Positions 43,129 through 52,712 of a stretch of 64,000 bases of DNA are shown piece after piece (the first letter of the stretch is position 1; each line of letters starts with the position of its first letter). Origin of the DNA: Conchocele bisecta (taxonomy: Eukaryota > Mollusca > Bivalvia > Lucinida > Thyasiridae); NCBI GenBank assembly GCA_029237695.1, contig CM055266.1, forward strand, positions 110,191,370-110,255,369. Reading direction: 5' to 3'. A program made the position numbers and the translations under genes. The notes beneath the pieces were generated by a model. The model did not search any database. It saw nothing but the letters and a program-made list of their open reading frames with translations, and was not told the origin of the DNA.

Positions 43129-43748
43129 ATCTAAAGATTTAAATAAAAATAAAGTTTGTTATGCCCACTCTGCCATAATATGTAGGCAGACAAGATGCGG
43201 AAAAAGGGTTTTCATACTAGACTTGCTCGAGGGGTCCTATCGCGGTGCATTTCGACACATTGTGATCCTGTGTCCCACTGTGCAACACAACGAGACTTAT
43301 CAGCGGCGCCCGTGGATATGGGCCGACCCCGAGGTATACGTCGTTGACCCCGGCGAAAGGCTTCACGATTGGCTGCGTGGCTTCTACCAAAGATTCCAGG
43401 GAGAGCCCACCCTATACGTGATTGACGACTGCTCGGCCAAGGCGCCGATGACCAAAAAAGAAGGACATGCTCTCTGAGCTCGCATTTTCGGGCCGCCATG
43501 CGGGGCAAAGCGTATGGATCTCCACTCAGAAGTACAACGCCGTCCTCAAGGATCTGCACGAGCAAACGAAATGGGTCGCCCTCTTTCACTGCAAGGACCG
43601 AGACTCATTCGATGACTGTCTTCGAGAGAACGACGTTATCCCAACGCGCGAGGAGCGCTTGGAGGTTCGACAGATACTTTCGGAAACTAAGCACGCCAAG
43701 CTTCTGCTAAAGACTGATCAACCAACTGCTTACGAAGTTATCAATTAA
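43100..43748 (+). pseudogene. E2 packaging ATPase (degenerate Walker A, frameshift)
   Basis: Walker A reads RQTRCGKR instead of GQTGCGKT, so ATP binding is probably lost. An extra A in the run at 43454-43459 shifts the frame just after Walker B (YVIDDCS). The C-terminal half is intact in the new frame. Confidence 0.85.
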
Positions 43749-44000
43749 TTACTGAATAACTGAATTACTGAATATTTACCAAATAATCTACTAATATCTA
43801 CTAATATCTACTAATATCTACTAAATATTTACTAAATATTACTGAATTACTGAATTATTTACTAAATAATCTACTAAATATTACTGAATTATTCGCAACA
43901 AGTTGCTGTTAGTCATAATTAATTTTAAGAAAATTACAAACAGCTTGATGTTAGACTTATAAGACTAGTCAGAATAGTACTAATTATTAAAAATAAAATA
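43749..44000 (+). repeat. E2 short tandem repeats after the ATPase
   Basis: CTACTAATAT and TACTGAATTA units repeat through about 43750-43890; then unique AT-rich DNA leads to the next ATG. Occupies the same slot as the differing repeats in E1 and E3. Confidence 0.8.
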
Positions 44001-44656
44001 ATGAACTGCGACGAACTTCTCGATCAGCTAATGGAAGAGACAGTCGTGTCGACTGCCGACACGACTGGACCTGTAGGAACGACTGCCGACAAGGGCCTGA
44101 AAGATAGCCCGACTGCCGACAGGACTGCCGGCACGGCTGCCGATACGGTATCTTTCCTAATGAAAACACGACGCGACGCGAGCGGCTAGCTGCGCTGGTT
44201 GCTGGGGGGGGGGGGGCAGTTTTCGGTAGGCGTCTCTCAGTTTGTCAGGTGGATAAAATGTCAGATGCTGAGGTAGATAAAATGTATGCGCGATACGAAT
44301 CTAAATTGGGGTCAGAGATGACGAAAACTCTTGGGTCGGCAGCTATTCATTTGTACCCTACCGCTGTTAGTGAAATTCTCACTATATCTGACACCGCGGG
44401 GTTGATTGGTGATTTAGAGACTGACCCTTTTGTAGGACACACTCTTAGAACAGCCTGCTGCTCAATTTATCACAAGTTTGGAATGTACTTAGCTCCGCTG
44501 ACAACCGCGCTGACCACGGCTAAGCACTGTGAATTTGGACATATATGCCCACGAACTATAAGCTCAGAAAATGATGACACAAGACGCACCTGCGAGAGTG
44601 ACGGAACAGCCCTCAACACTGTTGAACCCGATTGCAGCACTTCCAACTCCGATTGA
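44001..44656 (+). pseudogene. E2 copy of MSDAE.DKMYARYE protein
   Basis: Starts MNCDELLDQLMEE. GACTGCCGACA microrepeats are expanded in the linker. A run of 13 G (44204-44216) replaces part of the sequence seen in E1 and E3 and breaks the frame. The MSDAEVDKMYARYESKLG domain and Cys/His-rich end (KHCEFGHICPR) are readable downstream. Confidence 0.65.
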
Positions 44657-45098
44657 TCCTCCAACGGCGTTGGGGTAACTATCCCCGATTGCACGACACA
44701 AAAACCAAAACAGACAGGCAGCTGTGCGGGCAGCGGCTGCCACCCGAAAAGCTAAACAAGATAAAATACTCGCCGAGCTTCGAGAGGCCATACAGTCGTT
44801 GTTTGTTCCAGCTCAGGAGCGACAGTTGCGGGCAGAAACGGCAAAACATCCAAAGACAGCTGCGATGCAATCTCCACCAACAGTGTTGGAGGAACTGTCG
44901 GTGCAATCCCCGATTGCTGTAGCTCCTACCTGGATCATCCCGTGGGTTGTTGGTGGTGGTCTGGCAGTTGTGGGCACCCTGTGTGCGCGGAACTACCTTT
45001 CAAAACACCCCCCAACAGTGTTGGAGGCGGTTCCGAAGAAAGTTACGAAACCGATTGCGCCCCATTTAAACATTGATCGCGATCCTTTTTATATGTAA
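44574..45098 (+). pseudogene. E2 copy of Pro/Asn-rich membrane protein
   Basis: Starts MTQDAPARVTE within the preceding gene, as in E1 and E3. It is stopped after about 35 codons near 44675 and resumes in another frame with the basic helix, the membrane segment (VVGGGLAVVGTLC) and HLNIDRDPFYM. Confidence 0.6.
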
Positions 45099-45106
45099 TA
45101 ACTGTA

Positions 45107-45340
45107 ATGGCTGAAAACGATGGTAAAATGATAGTGAATGCGCTTTATCACGCCGTAGTGATATCGGGTCTCAGTATCGGGTTTGCTCGACTATCAAATA
45201 TGGCCTTCGGAGGGCCCGCTCCCAAATTGGATATGAAAGTGAGAGACGTAGGGCTCGTGACCTTAGATGTAGCGGCCGCAGTTGGGACTCGAGATAATCT
45301 AATTAAAGCTGGAATTCTACCCGTTAATATATGGAAATAA
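45107..45340 (+). CDS. E2 small conserved membrane-associated protein, 77 aa
   Basis: Open along its full length with no loss relative to E1 and E3, despite the decay around it. Substitutions include ARDVGL to VRDVGL and TRDY to TRDN. Stop and next start overlap as TAATG. Confidence 0.68.
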   Translation: MAENDGKMIVNALYHAVVISGLSIGFARLSNMAFGGPAPKLDMKVRDVGLVTLDVAAAVGTRDNLIKAGILPVNIWK

Positions 45341-45780
45341 TGGCTTCGATCGCAATAGTGATATTTGGTGCAATCGTGAGCGCTGCGGCGTTCGGCGGTA
45401 GCAACTATTTATTCTCGTTAATAGGAAAATCGGACGCGGATGATGAGCGCAAGCGTCACAATTTAGCTGAAGAACAACTGTAGAGCGCAGATGCATCATG
45501 GTCGAAAAAACGAACCGCCCATCTGGACTGGGTCTACGAAGAGCTTCGCCGCGAGAATCACGCCGCGCAAAATTTCCGGAACGTTGAAGAAGCCAACCGT
45601 GAGTACGTGCTGGCATATCCGCAGAAAATTATTGCGGTGCTGGATCCCGAGCCCCAACTTTCAGATTTCTATGTACCGTAAGAGGCCCAAAATGACCGCG
45701 AGATCGCGTTCATCGTCGTGGGGATGTGCAATGGGTCTCGTCAGCTACTATATTGGAAAAGGAATAAGCAAAAGAAATAA
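45340..45780 (+). pseudogene. E2 membrane-anchored coiled-coil protein
   Basis: TAG near 45481 and TAA near 45679 interrupt a frame homologous to E1 and E3. The C-terminal hydrophobic helix present in E3 is recognisable in shifted frame. Confidence 0.6.
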
Positions 45781-45828
45781 GCAATAATTAATTTAATTTT
45801 TTTTTTTAAATAATATATATATAGAACG

Positions 45829-46182
45829 ATGTTAGTTGACGAGCTTTATTTCGCTCTGCTCGATGTAGGCTACACGGCCATTAAACACCGTTTAGCTGGC
45901 GCAAAGGGTCTGATCAGTCTGGCCCAAGACTCTCTAGAGACGTGGCCCAAGGACGAAAAAGCGGTCACCCTTTTCGCAAAGCGGATGTTAGATTCCCCCG
46001 AGTTCATCCAACCGCGCCTGTGCAGTTGGGGGAGCAATCGGAGATTGAACGGCAGCTGCAGCGAAACTCCCCCCAAAGGTTTAGTATCGACGACGCAGTT
46101 ACCGAACGATCTGGAGAGGGCATGTTGGAGACTGTTCGATCTATTAGAATATCTCGCATACGATGGACACGCGCAAGCTTGA
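45829..46182 (+). CDS. E2 small protein upstream of integrase, 117 aa
   Basis: Open; begins MLVDELYFALLDVGYTA after the TATATA..GAACG leader. The middle part (about residues 60-85) differs from E1 and E3, with several short length changes. Ends overlapping the integrase start by 20 bp. Confidence 0.6.
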   Translation: MLVDELYFALLDVGYTAIKHRLAGAKGLISLAQDSLETWPKDEKAVTLFAKRMLDSPEFIQPRLCSWGSNRRLNGSCSETPPKGLVSTTQLPNDLERACWRLFDLLEYLAYDGHAQA

Positions 46183-47217
46183 TACCAAACTATCGGTTCG
46201 CCTAGCGCGAAAGTTAGCGAACACATACTACAGCCCCCCGCGGCTACTGGAAGGGACTCGCGGCAATGAAGAAACTCGCCACGGCGACCAAGGTTTCCGA
46301 AAACGCTGCCAAGGAATGGCTCAAGAAGCAGGCCATCTGGTAGATCTATTTGCCCGCACCGCGCAATATTCCACGCCCGAAATTCAACGTGCCGGTGCCG
46401 AACGAAGTCCACCAAGCAGACCTCCTGTTTCTCCCTCACGATCGCGTCGGTCGCAAGACGTATAAGTACGCACTGACAATCGTTCACGTAGCGAGTCGGT
46501 ATAAGGGGGCTGAGCCGCTGGCCACTAAAGAGTCTATGGAGGTGGCGGAGGCTCTTTCCCGAATATATAAGAGGAGTCCTCTCAAATGGCCGAATCTTCT
46601 CCAGGTCGATCCCGGCCGCGAGTTCATGGGCGCGGTCTCTCATCTATTTGTTAAACACGACGATTCTGTCAGACGCGGTCGCGTCGACATCCACCGGGAC
46701 CAGGAGATCGTGGAGCGTTTCAATCGAACCCTGGCCGAGAGGCTGTTCGGACACCAATATGCCAAATAGCTTGTAGACCCTCATTCGAGATCGACCGAGT
46801 GGGTGACCAGGCTGCCCGCCGTGGTCTCCGCACTGAACGGCGAGGTGACCAGATTGATCGGTAAAAAGCCTGTAGATGCCATCAAGTCTAAAACGGTGTC
46901 GCACAAACCATCTCGCGCGGGCGACCCGTTGGTTTAGCGGAGAAACGGCTTCCATCGGATGTTGCCGTCCGGTACCTCTATCAACCGGGAGAGCTCGAAG
47001 GTGGCCACCGCCGCGCGACTGATCCCGTGTGGTCTCTGAATGTATATCATCTGGATCGATCTATTACCAAACCCGATGAGCCCGTGCTCTACTATTTGGA
47101 TGATGGTCCATCGCGCGGGTTTGTACGCGAATAACTTCTTGCGGTGCCTTCTGACACTCAGCTATCCCCCCCCCCCCCCCCCCCCCCCGACCGTCCGTTG
47201 CCATAGTATCAGACTCG
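46163..47217 (+). pseudogene. E2 integrase (several breaks)
   Basis: The first part is frameshifted, TAG occurs at 46342 and again at 46767-46769, a frame change follows near 46900, and TAA interrupts near 47132. The catalytic blocks QADLLFLP, VDPGREFMGA and IVERFNRTLAE can all be read. The end runs into a 23-C tract. Confidence 0.85.
47166..47188 (+). repeat. 23-base C homopolymer
   Basis: An uninterrupted C run at the integrase 3' end, where E1 and E3 have only CTACCCCCGG. It lies next to the point where E2 stops resembling E1/E3 closely. Confidence 0.95.
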
Positions 47218-47260
47218 TCAGTCTTTAATATTCTCCCCTTTTTTCAGAGTTATTTTTTGC

Positions 47261-49661
47261 TTACCTATCTATAGGCTCTGTGTGTACCCCGTCTTCCATC
47301 ACTCTCCTCTTGTCGTAGTACGCCGACAGCCCCAAATTCTCCTGAGTGTACGTCTTCATCACACCGTTAACCATTCGGAATCCTCTGTTCTCCGCCATGT
47401 CCCTACCACCCTCGAGAGCGCTCTTGTACCTCCCCCAAGTCAGATCATTAGATCTCCTCGACATCCCTTGGCCGAGTGCTTAATTTGTTCGTCACCGCTC
47501 ACGTAGTAACACTTGCTGCACAGCGCGATGGCTCTATCTCCCTGAAATTTCAGCTTGAACAGTCCCGGAGTTCTGTTGCTCCACACGTCCCACGCCAACC
47601 ACTCGGCCTTCTCCTTATTGAACTTTCTCTTCATCTTCTTTCTCACCGCCGCCGGCAGCGTCTTCTCCGACAGCGCGAAGTACATGCTGTCAGTGTCCAT
47701 CTGTATAAGCTCGAAATCTCAGAGATCCACGTACTTGTCCAAGAAGTCGTAGTAGAACTCCAGCAGCCGGAGCTTGGCCAACTGGTAGACCGCTATGCCA
47801 CACTGAAACGGTCTGTTTATCACCACTCGAGTCTTCCTGCTCGATACCTGCTCGAAGCCTCCCCAATCTCCTCCAGGCCTTCGAACCACGCCGACCTCAG
47901 TGCCCGGTCGACAGTCTTCTCATCCTTCGTATATGTGGTGTTCAGGTGTCTCTCTTGTTCAGGTGTCTCTCAGGTTTCACCACCAACACCGCCTTGCTCT
48001 TGTCGACGTCCCTCGTCCGTCTGGCAGCGGTGACCTCTTTAACGAACCATTGGAACGGTTTGCCGGGCGTGTAGTCTATCACGTTATGCACCGCCTTGAC
48101 GACCAGACCGTGCTCCAGATACCACATTAGCAGCGGGGAGTATATGATCATCTTCTTGGCGGATAGGGCTCCAATGAGCTTTCTCTCACCTTCGACCCTA
48201 GTCCTCCCGGTCCAAGTCAGGTAGTCTTTCATGTGCTGCGGAACCTCGGTCTCTTCGATTTCTCGATTAACGAACAGCGGCGACATTTCCGAGAACTTGT
48301 CTCGCAACGTTTTCGGGACCTCTATATCCAACTCCGCAAATCCGAACTACTTGTCATTCCTGACCTTCCTCACGAAACAGTCTTTGCGGGTCGTCACACG
48401 TCCATATCTGCTCCTCCCCGCACGGCATGTCTTTCGACAGGGTATACAGGTACAGCGCGTTGACGTCGTAACCCAACACCGCCTTGCACATCTTCTCCTC
48501 CCGACTCCCTATCTGACCCATGATCGTCGACCTGCCAGCCTCTGCGTATCTGGAAAACACTATGGACGGACCACCGACCAATCCCTCCTTCATCATCGCG
48601 TAAGTCTCATCCTTTGGCGACCACAGCTCGGGCGTGTCCACCTTCCCATCGATCGACCCGCGGAGCAGGTACTAAAGGGAAACACCGGGAAGAGATACGG
48701 CGTCTTTGAGTATTTTCACGCCTCTCCCCATGTAGAACTCCGTCATTTTAGTCAGTGCCTCTAGGAACGGTCCGACGTCCAAGTCGTTGTAGTGTCGCAA
48801 CCATTCCTTGAACGTCTTCATCCCCTTTTCTCGGAATACCTTCTTACACTCTTTCCACTCGGGCAACGACAGTAGAAACTCACCCTTCAACTTCGAGTAC
48901 CACTCGGGATAGTCGGGCAGCCCCGGATGGTCGAGTTTTTCTGGGGAATCGAACCACTAGTACGGGAAGTGAGACTTTACTGTTTTACAGTCGTACGCCT
49001 TAACCCACTTATCGTACGTGGTACCGGGTCCCAGATATTGGATGATATCGAGAAATCTAAACTCTGGGGTAAACAGAAACATCGTCATGCTGGCCCTCTT
49101 TCCGACCATCATCTTATTCACTGTGGCCGCCAACTTCTCGACAAGGTACCGCTTGATGAGGTTCAGATCGTACCTGCTGCAGTTGAACCCCACCACCGGA
49201 ACTTGGTCGATCCACGAGACGATCTTCTCTCGCTGAGGTTTAGACAACATCTCTATGTCGGTAGGCAGATACTTCTTCCTAACCCCCTCCCATGGTCTTC
49301 CCACCCATGCAGGTGGTCGCGTGCCTGTGCATGTTACACGATTGTGTGAACCGTTGTTGACATCCGGTGCATCCGTACTCGTTCGTCATCTTGCGGAGGT
49401 TCGTTATGAGGAACGAGTGACCTCCAAACAATCATATCGTCATGATCTTCTCCCCAACCGCGTCGTAGTTTGCCGGAGACTTCATTAGGTACCACACTCC
49501 GTCGGCGGTGGGCTCGTAAACGCGAATGCCCAGCTTGAAGCGCTCTTCGACCTTTTTAATATCATCCAGGGGGATTCCCTTACTACCCGGTCCGTTATCG
49601 TGCCCGAGGTATTCGCGAGCCAGAGCTCGTGCCTTCTCACAACATCGGTCGGGTATCCCTC
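47261..49661 (-). pseudogene. E2 DNA polymerase B, divergent lineage, cut by E3
   Basis: Same family and domain order as E1/E3 but only about 50-60% identical in protein by eye, far less than the other E2 genes. Motif C MDTDSMYFALS, motif A YDVNALYLYTLSKDMPCG, Exo II GFNCSRYDLNLI and a C2H2-like finger (TGCQQRF, near 49340-49400) are readable. The segment between the finger and Exo II, holding the WHGC nuclease-like domain and Exo I in E3, is missing at about 49305. Stops and frame changes are present. The N-terminal coding end is severed at 49661. Confidence 0.85.
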
Positions 49662-49662
49662 A

Positions 49663-49727
49663 GTAGTATATAGGGAGTCAAAATGATACCACCTAACGGT
49701 GGTATCATTTTCAACCCTATATACTAC
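49663..49727 (+). repeat. E3 terminal hairpin, near-perfect
   Basis: GTAGTATATAGGG (49663-49675) pairs with CCCTATATACTAC (49715-49727), and AAATGATACCACC (49681-49693) with GGTGGTATCATTT (49698-49710), leaving a 4-base loop. The short internal bulge is AGTC against TCAA. Confidence 0.92.
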
Positions 49728-49827
49728 CACCACCACCCCCGATAAAACACCGTTTCGTCCAATAGCACAAACTGGTCACCAACACAAAAAAACGCGACAA
49801 TTGGTGTCATAAATACATCATGTTTTT

Positions 49828-49921
49828 TTCCAATTGAACAGATAAAACTATAGTAATAAAAGGATTTGTTTTCGTCTCGTTGTCATAAATACCTCATGTT
49901 CATTTAACGTCCAATTGAACA
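49828..49921 (+). promoter_or_regulatory. two early-type motifs in tandem at the E3 left end
   Basis: TTCCAATTGAACAGATAAAACTA (partial motif, 49828 on) and ACGTCCAATTGAACA (49907-49921) lie in two ~80-bp direct repeats, each starting TTGTCATAAATAC.TCATGTT-type sequence. They point rightwards, but no open gene follows. Confidence 0.5.
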
Positions 49922-49946
49922 GATAAAACTATACTAATAAAAAGGA

Positions 49947-50040
49947 TTATTTCATCCCGTTGTCATATTTATTTTTCAACACGGCATTTTCCTCCTCCAC
50001 TATAGCTAATTTATTTCTACGATATTGAAAAATTATTAAT
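49947..50040 (-). pseudogene. fragment of zinc-finger gene (coiled-coil end only)
   Basis: The minus strand matches the last ~28 codons of the E1 zinc-finger gene (RNKLAIVEEENAVLKNKY against RNKLAISEEKNEVLEYKL). No fingers remain upstream. It sits at the opposite end of the element from its E1 counterpart, facing the terminus. Confidence 0.65.
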
Positions 50041-50745
50041 AATTTGTAAAAAATAAAAAAAAATAGCAAAGGCCTCCACTCGTGCACACACCCACAGCGA
50101 CTGGGCAGATTTCTTAGCCGGCACCCAGCCACTGGGGTTTTGGGACCTTTCTTAAGCCCACGCATCTGTTGGTTCACAGTCGCATTTTACGGGTCGCCTT
50201 TAACCCCATTGCCAATTCCTCAATTCAGAGAAACCGACGAAGTAAGGCGAGCCTATTTTGTGATTTGGTGATGTAATTTCAAGCTCTTAGGTAGAAATCT
50301 TTTAGGCCGGCACCTCTGAGCTATACAATTCCATCACCAATTCACACACACACACATTTAGAGACTGCTACCATTAAATAGACGAGACGAACGTCATACC
50401 GGATCAACAACATGGCACACACGAGATGAGACCAATTGTTGTAAGGCTTTCAAACGTATATATACTCATCACTTTCCTATGCAACATAAAAATGGTGTGC
50501 AAATTATAATTATTTATAAACACTTAGCGAGGTTCACGAATTTCCGGGATGGTTCGTTATTTTATTAATTTGATAATTAGTTTTGTAAAAATTATTATTA
50601 ATTAATTTTAAGAAAATTATAAAGTTAATTAATATAAGAAAAACAGATAAAAACCACAAAGTATATCGATACGCGGTTATAGCAAATGTATGGTGGTCAG
50701 TGGGTGTCGCAACGGGGCCCTAAATTATTAAAAAAAAAAATTATA
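50041..50745. other. E3 left non-coding region
   Basis: A-rich run, then a GC-richer block (about 50071-50180) with an imperfect inverted pair GCCGGCACCCAGCC / GGGGTTTTGGGACC-like elements, a (CA)6 run near 50346, and AATTAATTTTAAGAAAATTA repeats near 50600. No gene is supported. Confidence 0.55.
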
Positions 50746-50831
50746 TTCCGTATGGAGGGGCCGTCGGAACAGCTGGAATGTATGGTGGAGGAATATCCTG
50801 ATGTCGCTGTAGACACGCGAATAAGCATATC
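50746..50831 (+). other. conserved block shared with E2 (36614-36698)
   Basis: TCCGTATGGAGGGGCCGTCG, GAACAGCTGGAATGTATGG and GACACGCGAATAAGCATATC match E2 well, better than the DNA to its left. It abuts the stop codon of the membrane-protein gene. Confidence 0.5.
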
Positions 50832-51432
50832 ACGTCCCGAGACGGGCGAGGAGATTTTTTCTCTCGTCGGCCCTCCCTTCCATAACGAGTTTTTTTATAT
50901 CTTCGTCTGCTAGAATTTGTGGTCGAGCCTTGGACCGGATCGTACCCTTTAACTCCTGGTATCTGACCATCTCTTCGACGACCATTTTGAACTCGCTATC
51001 TGATATATCGTTGTCGGCTATCGCTTTTGACACGATAACGTCGATACTGTTTTTCTTAGATCTCGCGAGAACCGCTATTCGATCGTGCTTTCGACTCTTG
51101 GCCACTAGTTTTCGACCCACGAGTCTGGTCGTCATGCAAAACAGTCCCGCCCCCGCTGCTACAGCACTCAAGGCCACCGCGACCGGTGCAGCGACAACTG
51201 TTGACAATAAAGACACACTCCCCACCCCGCTTATAACGGATGCTGAGGCTAACGCGGTGCTCACCCCATCTAATATATTGACCGACCGTCTATATTTCTT
51301 CGCATATCCCGTCCGCGTCTCTCCCTCGTGTTGTAGAATATGTTGTATCTCAACGATCCTGGTCATCCTAAAGGATGCCGGGTCGACCGTCCCCGAAGGT
51401 AAGTGTGGATATAGTTTCTCGTCATTCATCAT
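50830..51432 (-). CDS. E3 small two-helix membrane protein, 200 aa
   Basis: Open throughout. Start at MMNDEK (51432; 51429 also possible); the ATGA overlaps the fibre stop codon. Hydrophobic Ala/Val-rich double segment at about residues 62-108, then KHDRIAVLARSKKNSIDVIV and EFKMVVEEMVRY. C-terminus differs from E1. Confidence 0.72.
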   Translation of the reverse strand: MMNDEKLYPHLPSGTVDPASFRMTRIVEIQHILQHEGETRTGYAKKYRRSVNILDGVSTALASASVISGVGSVSLLSTVVAAPVAVALSAVAAGAGLFCMTTRLVGRKLVAKSRKHDRIAVLARSKKNSIDVIVSKAIADNDISDSEFKMVVEEMVRYQELKGTIRSKARPQILADEDIKKLVMEGRADERKNLLARLGT

Positions 51433-51971
51433 AAATCAAGTTGTATTAACAGCGTAACAATAATGGAGGAAGCCGATTGGTCGCCAATTTTTGTAACAAA
51501 GTTAATAACACTACCTGCCGAAACTTTAATTGTTGTGTCATCATCGAATATAGTAAACCCTGACCTCTGCCCCGCGTGCTTGGTGATGCCAATATTCTGT
51601 TCTACACCATTCAGGACGACATTCACTCGGACTTCGGCAGTGGCGTGTCCGCGAAAGTTGACCGAGCAGACCGCCATTCGAAAAATCGTCCCGGACACTG
51701 CCATGGTGTATCCCCCGTATCTGATGCTCGCGTTGGCACCGAATGAATATTCGTAGGCCCCCTCGCTTAGTGAACCCAGCTCCTCGGCACAAACTGTTAT
51801 GACGTGTCTGCTAGCTTGCAACGTTCTAATTTGTTCAATCGCCCTAGTTAAAACTGTGTGGGACTGTGATACGCCCCTCTCCAGCCTTCTCATTGCGGCT
51901 TCATCGTATGCCGTGGCCGCGACGGGAACGTCCAGTTCTAAGTTGGAACCACCTGGACCGTATATGCTCAT
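51429..51971 (-). CDS. E3 fibre-like protein, short form, 180 aa
   Basis: Intact and without shaft repeats: MSIYGPGGSN tail, one short helix (about 25-55), then the head domain (GAYEYSFGANAS, SAGSVINFVTKIGDQ). The head retains the beta pattern of E1 at roughly 55-60% identity, lower than for the capsid gene, which would suit a receptor-binding part under diversification. Overlaps the next gene by an ATGA. Confidence 0.68.
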   Translation of the reverse strand: MSIYGPGGSNLELDVPVAATAYDEAAMRRLERGVSQSHTVLTRAIEQIRTLQASRHVITVCAEELGSLSEGAYEYSFGANASIRYGGYTMAVSGTIFRMAVCSVNFRGHATAEVRVNVVLNGVEQNIGITKHAGQRSGFTIFDDDTTIKVSAGSVINFVTKIGDQSASSIIVTLLIQLDL

Positions 51972-51996
51972 GATTAATATGTATATATATTAATGT

Positions 51997-52695
51997 TTAA
52001 TCGGTTATTTCGAGAACGACCGAAATCGGGTAATAGTTATTCAACTTTCTCGCTTGATCATCGAGAATAGAAATCTTCAACTCGTGGATGTGTCCCGATT
52101 CCAAAACTTTCATCTCGGGGTGTGGGAAGTCTAATGTCACAGTCTCCCCAAAGAAACAATCGCTGGCCGGCACAGTTTTTAGTAATGTGCTGGGAGTGCC
52201 GTCTACCAGGTTGTACGATGTGTTCACCCGATCCACGTGCACCCCGAGAGTTTTTGTGAAGGTAAAGTTCACCAGGGTATCGCCGTGGTGCTCGCCCGCG
52301 GGGAAGACAGGGAGCTGAAACCCTTCATCCTCGTTGTAAGTGGGTGCTAATCCTAACATTGAGGCCAAAGCCGAGGTGATCGTTAGCTGGTTGGCGGGTT
52401 CGACGGTAAAGGTCGCGAGTCCGGTGACTTTCGAGATTGTGAGGTTGGCTCTACCAGCAAGCTCCGACGCGACAAAAGTTTGGAGGGATCTCGAACTCCA
52501 AAGGCCGGGGGGCAGCCTCACACTTACTTGTCGTCTATCCTTCATGTAGCCGAACCCTTCGTCATCCCCCACGTTTTTCCACCCAACCGTGAATGTGATT
52601 GATCTGAGGCCTACCCGGCGTTTTCCGCAGCAGTTGTCGATCGACTTTTGAAGTTCACAACTCCCATTTTGAACATTAGTGATAGAAGCAAACAT
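51997..52695 (-). CDS. E3 penton-like minor capsid candidate, 232 aa, intact
   Basis: The only undamaged copy. Start MFASITNVQNG at 52695, 17 bp from the divergent ATG at 52713. The conserved Cys-Cys-Gly-Lys-Arg-Arg block lies near residue 23. Residues 60-130 vary most from E1 and E2 (a GLAPTYNEDEGFQLP insertion), while the final 90 residues are nearly identical. Identification as single jelly-roll penton-like protein is by pattern and context. Confidence 0.55.
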   Translation of the reverse strand: MFASITNVQNGSCELQKSIDNCCGKRRVGLRSITFTVGWKNVGDDEGFGYMKDRRQVSVRLPPGLWSSRSLQTFVASELAGRANLTISKVTGLATFTVEPANQLTITSALASMLGLAPTYNEDEGFQLPVFPAGEHHGDTLVNFTFTKTLGVHVDRVNTSYNLVDGTPSTLLKTVPASDCFFGETVTLDFPHPEMKVLESGHIHELKISILDDQARKLNNYYPISVVLEITD

Positions 52696-52712
52696 AATAA
52701 TAATATCTTTCA

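Larger units (their letters stand above)
35556..49661 (+). mobile_element. Element E2: decayed Polinton-type element, right part beyond window
   Basis: Starts AGTTGTATATGAGAGTC, related to the termini of E1 and E3, and is followed by the same gene order as E1. Nearly all genes carry stops or frameshifts; only the two small proteins at 45107 and 45829 remain open. It ends in the window because E3 is inserted in its polymerase gene at 49661/49662; the remaining 5' part of that gene and the right TIR should lie beyond the right end of E3. Homopolymer runs of 13 G and 23 C are unusual and may be assembly artefacts. Confidence 0.88.
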
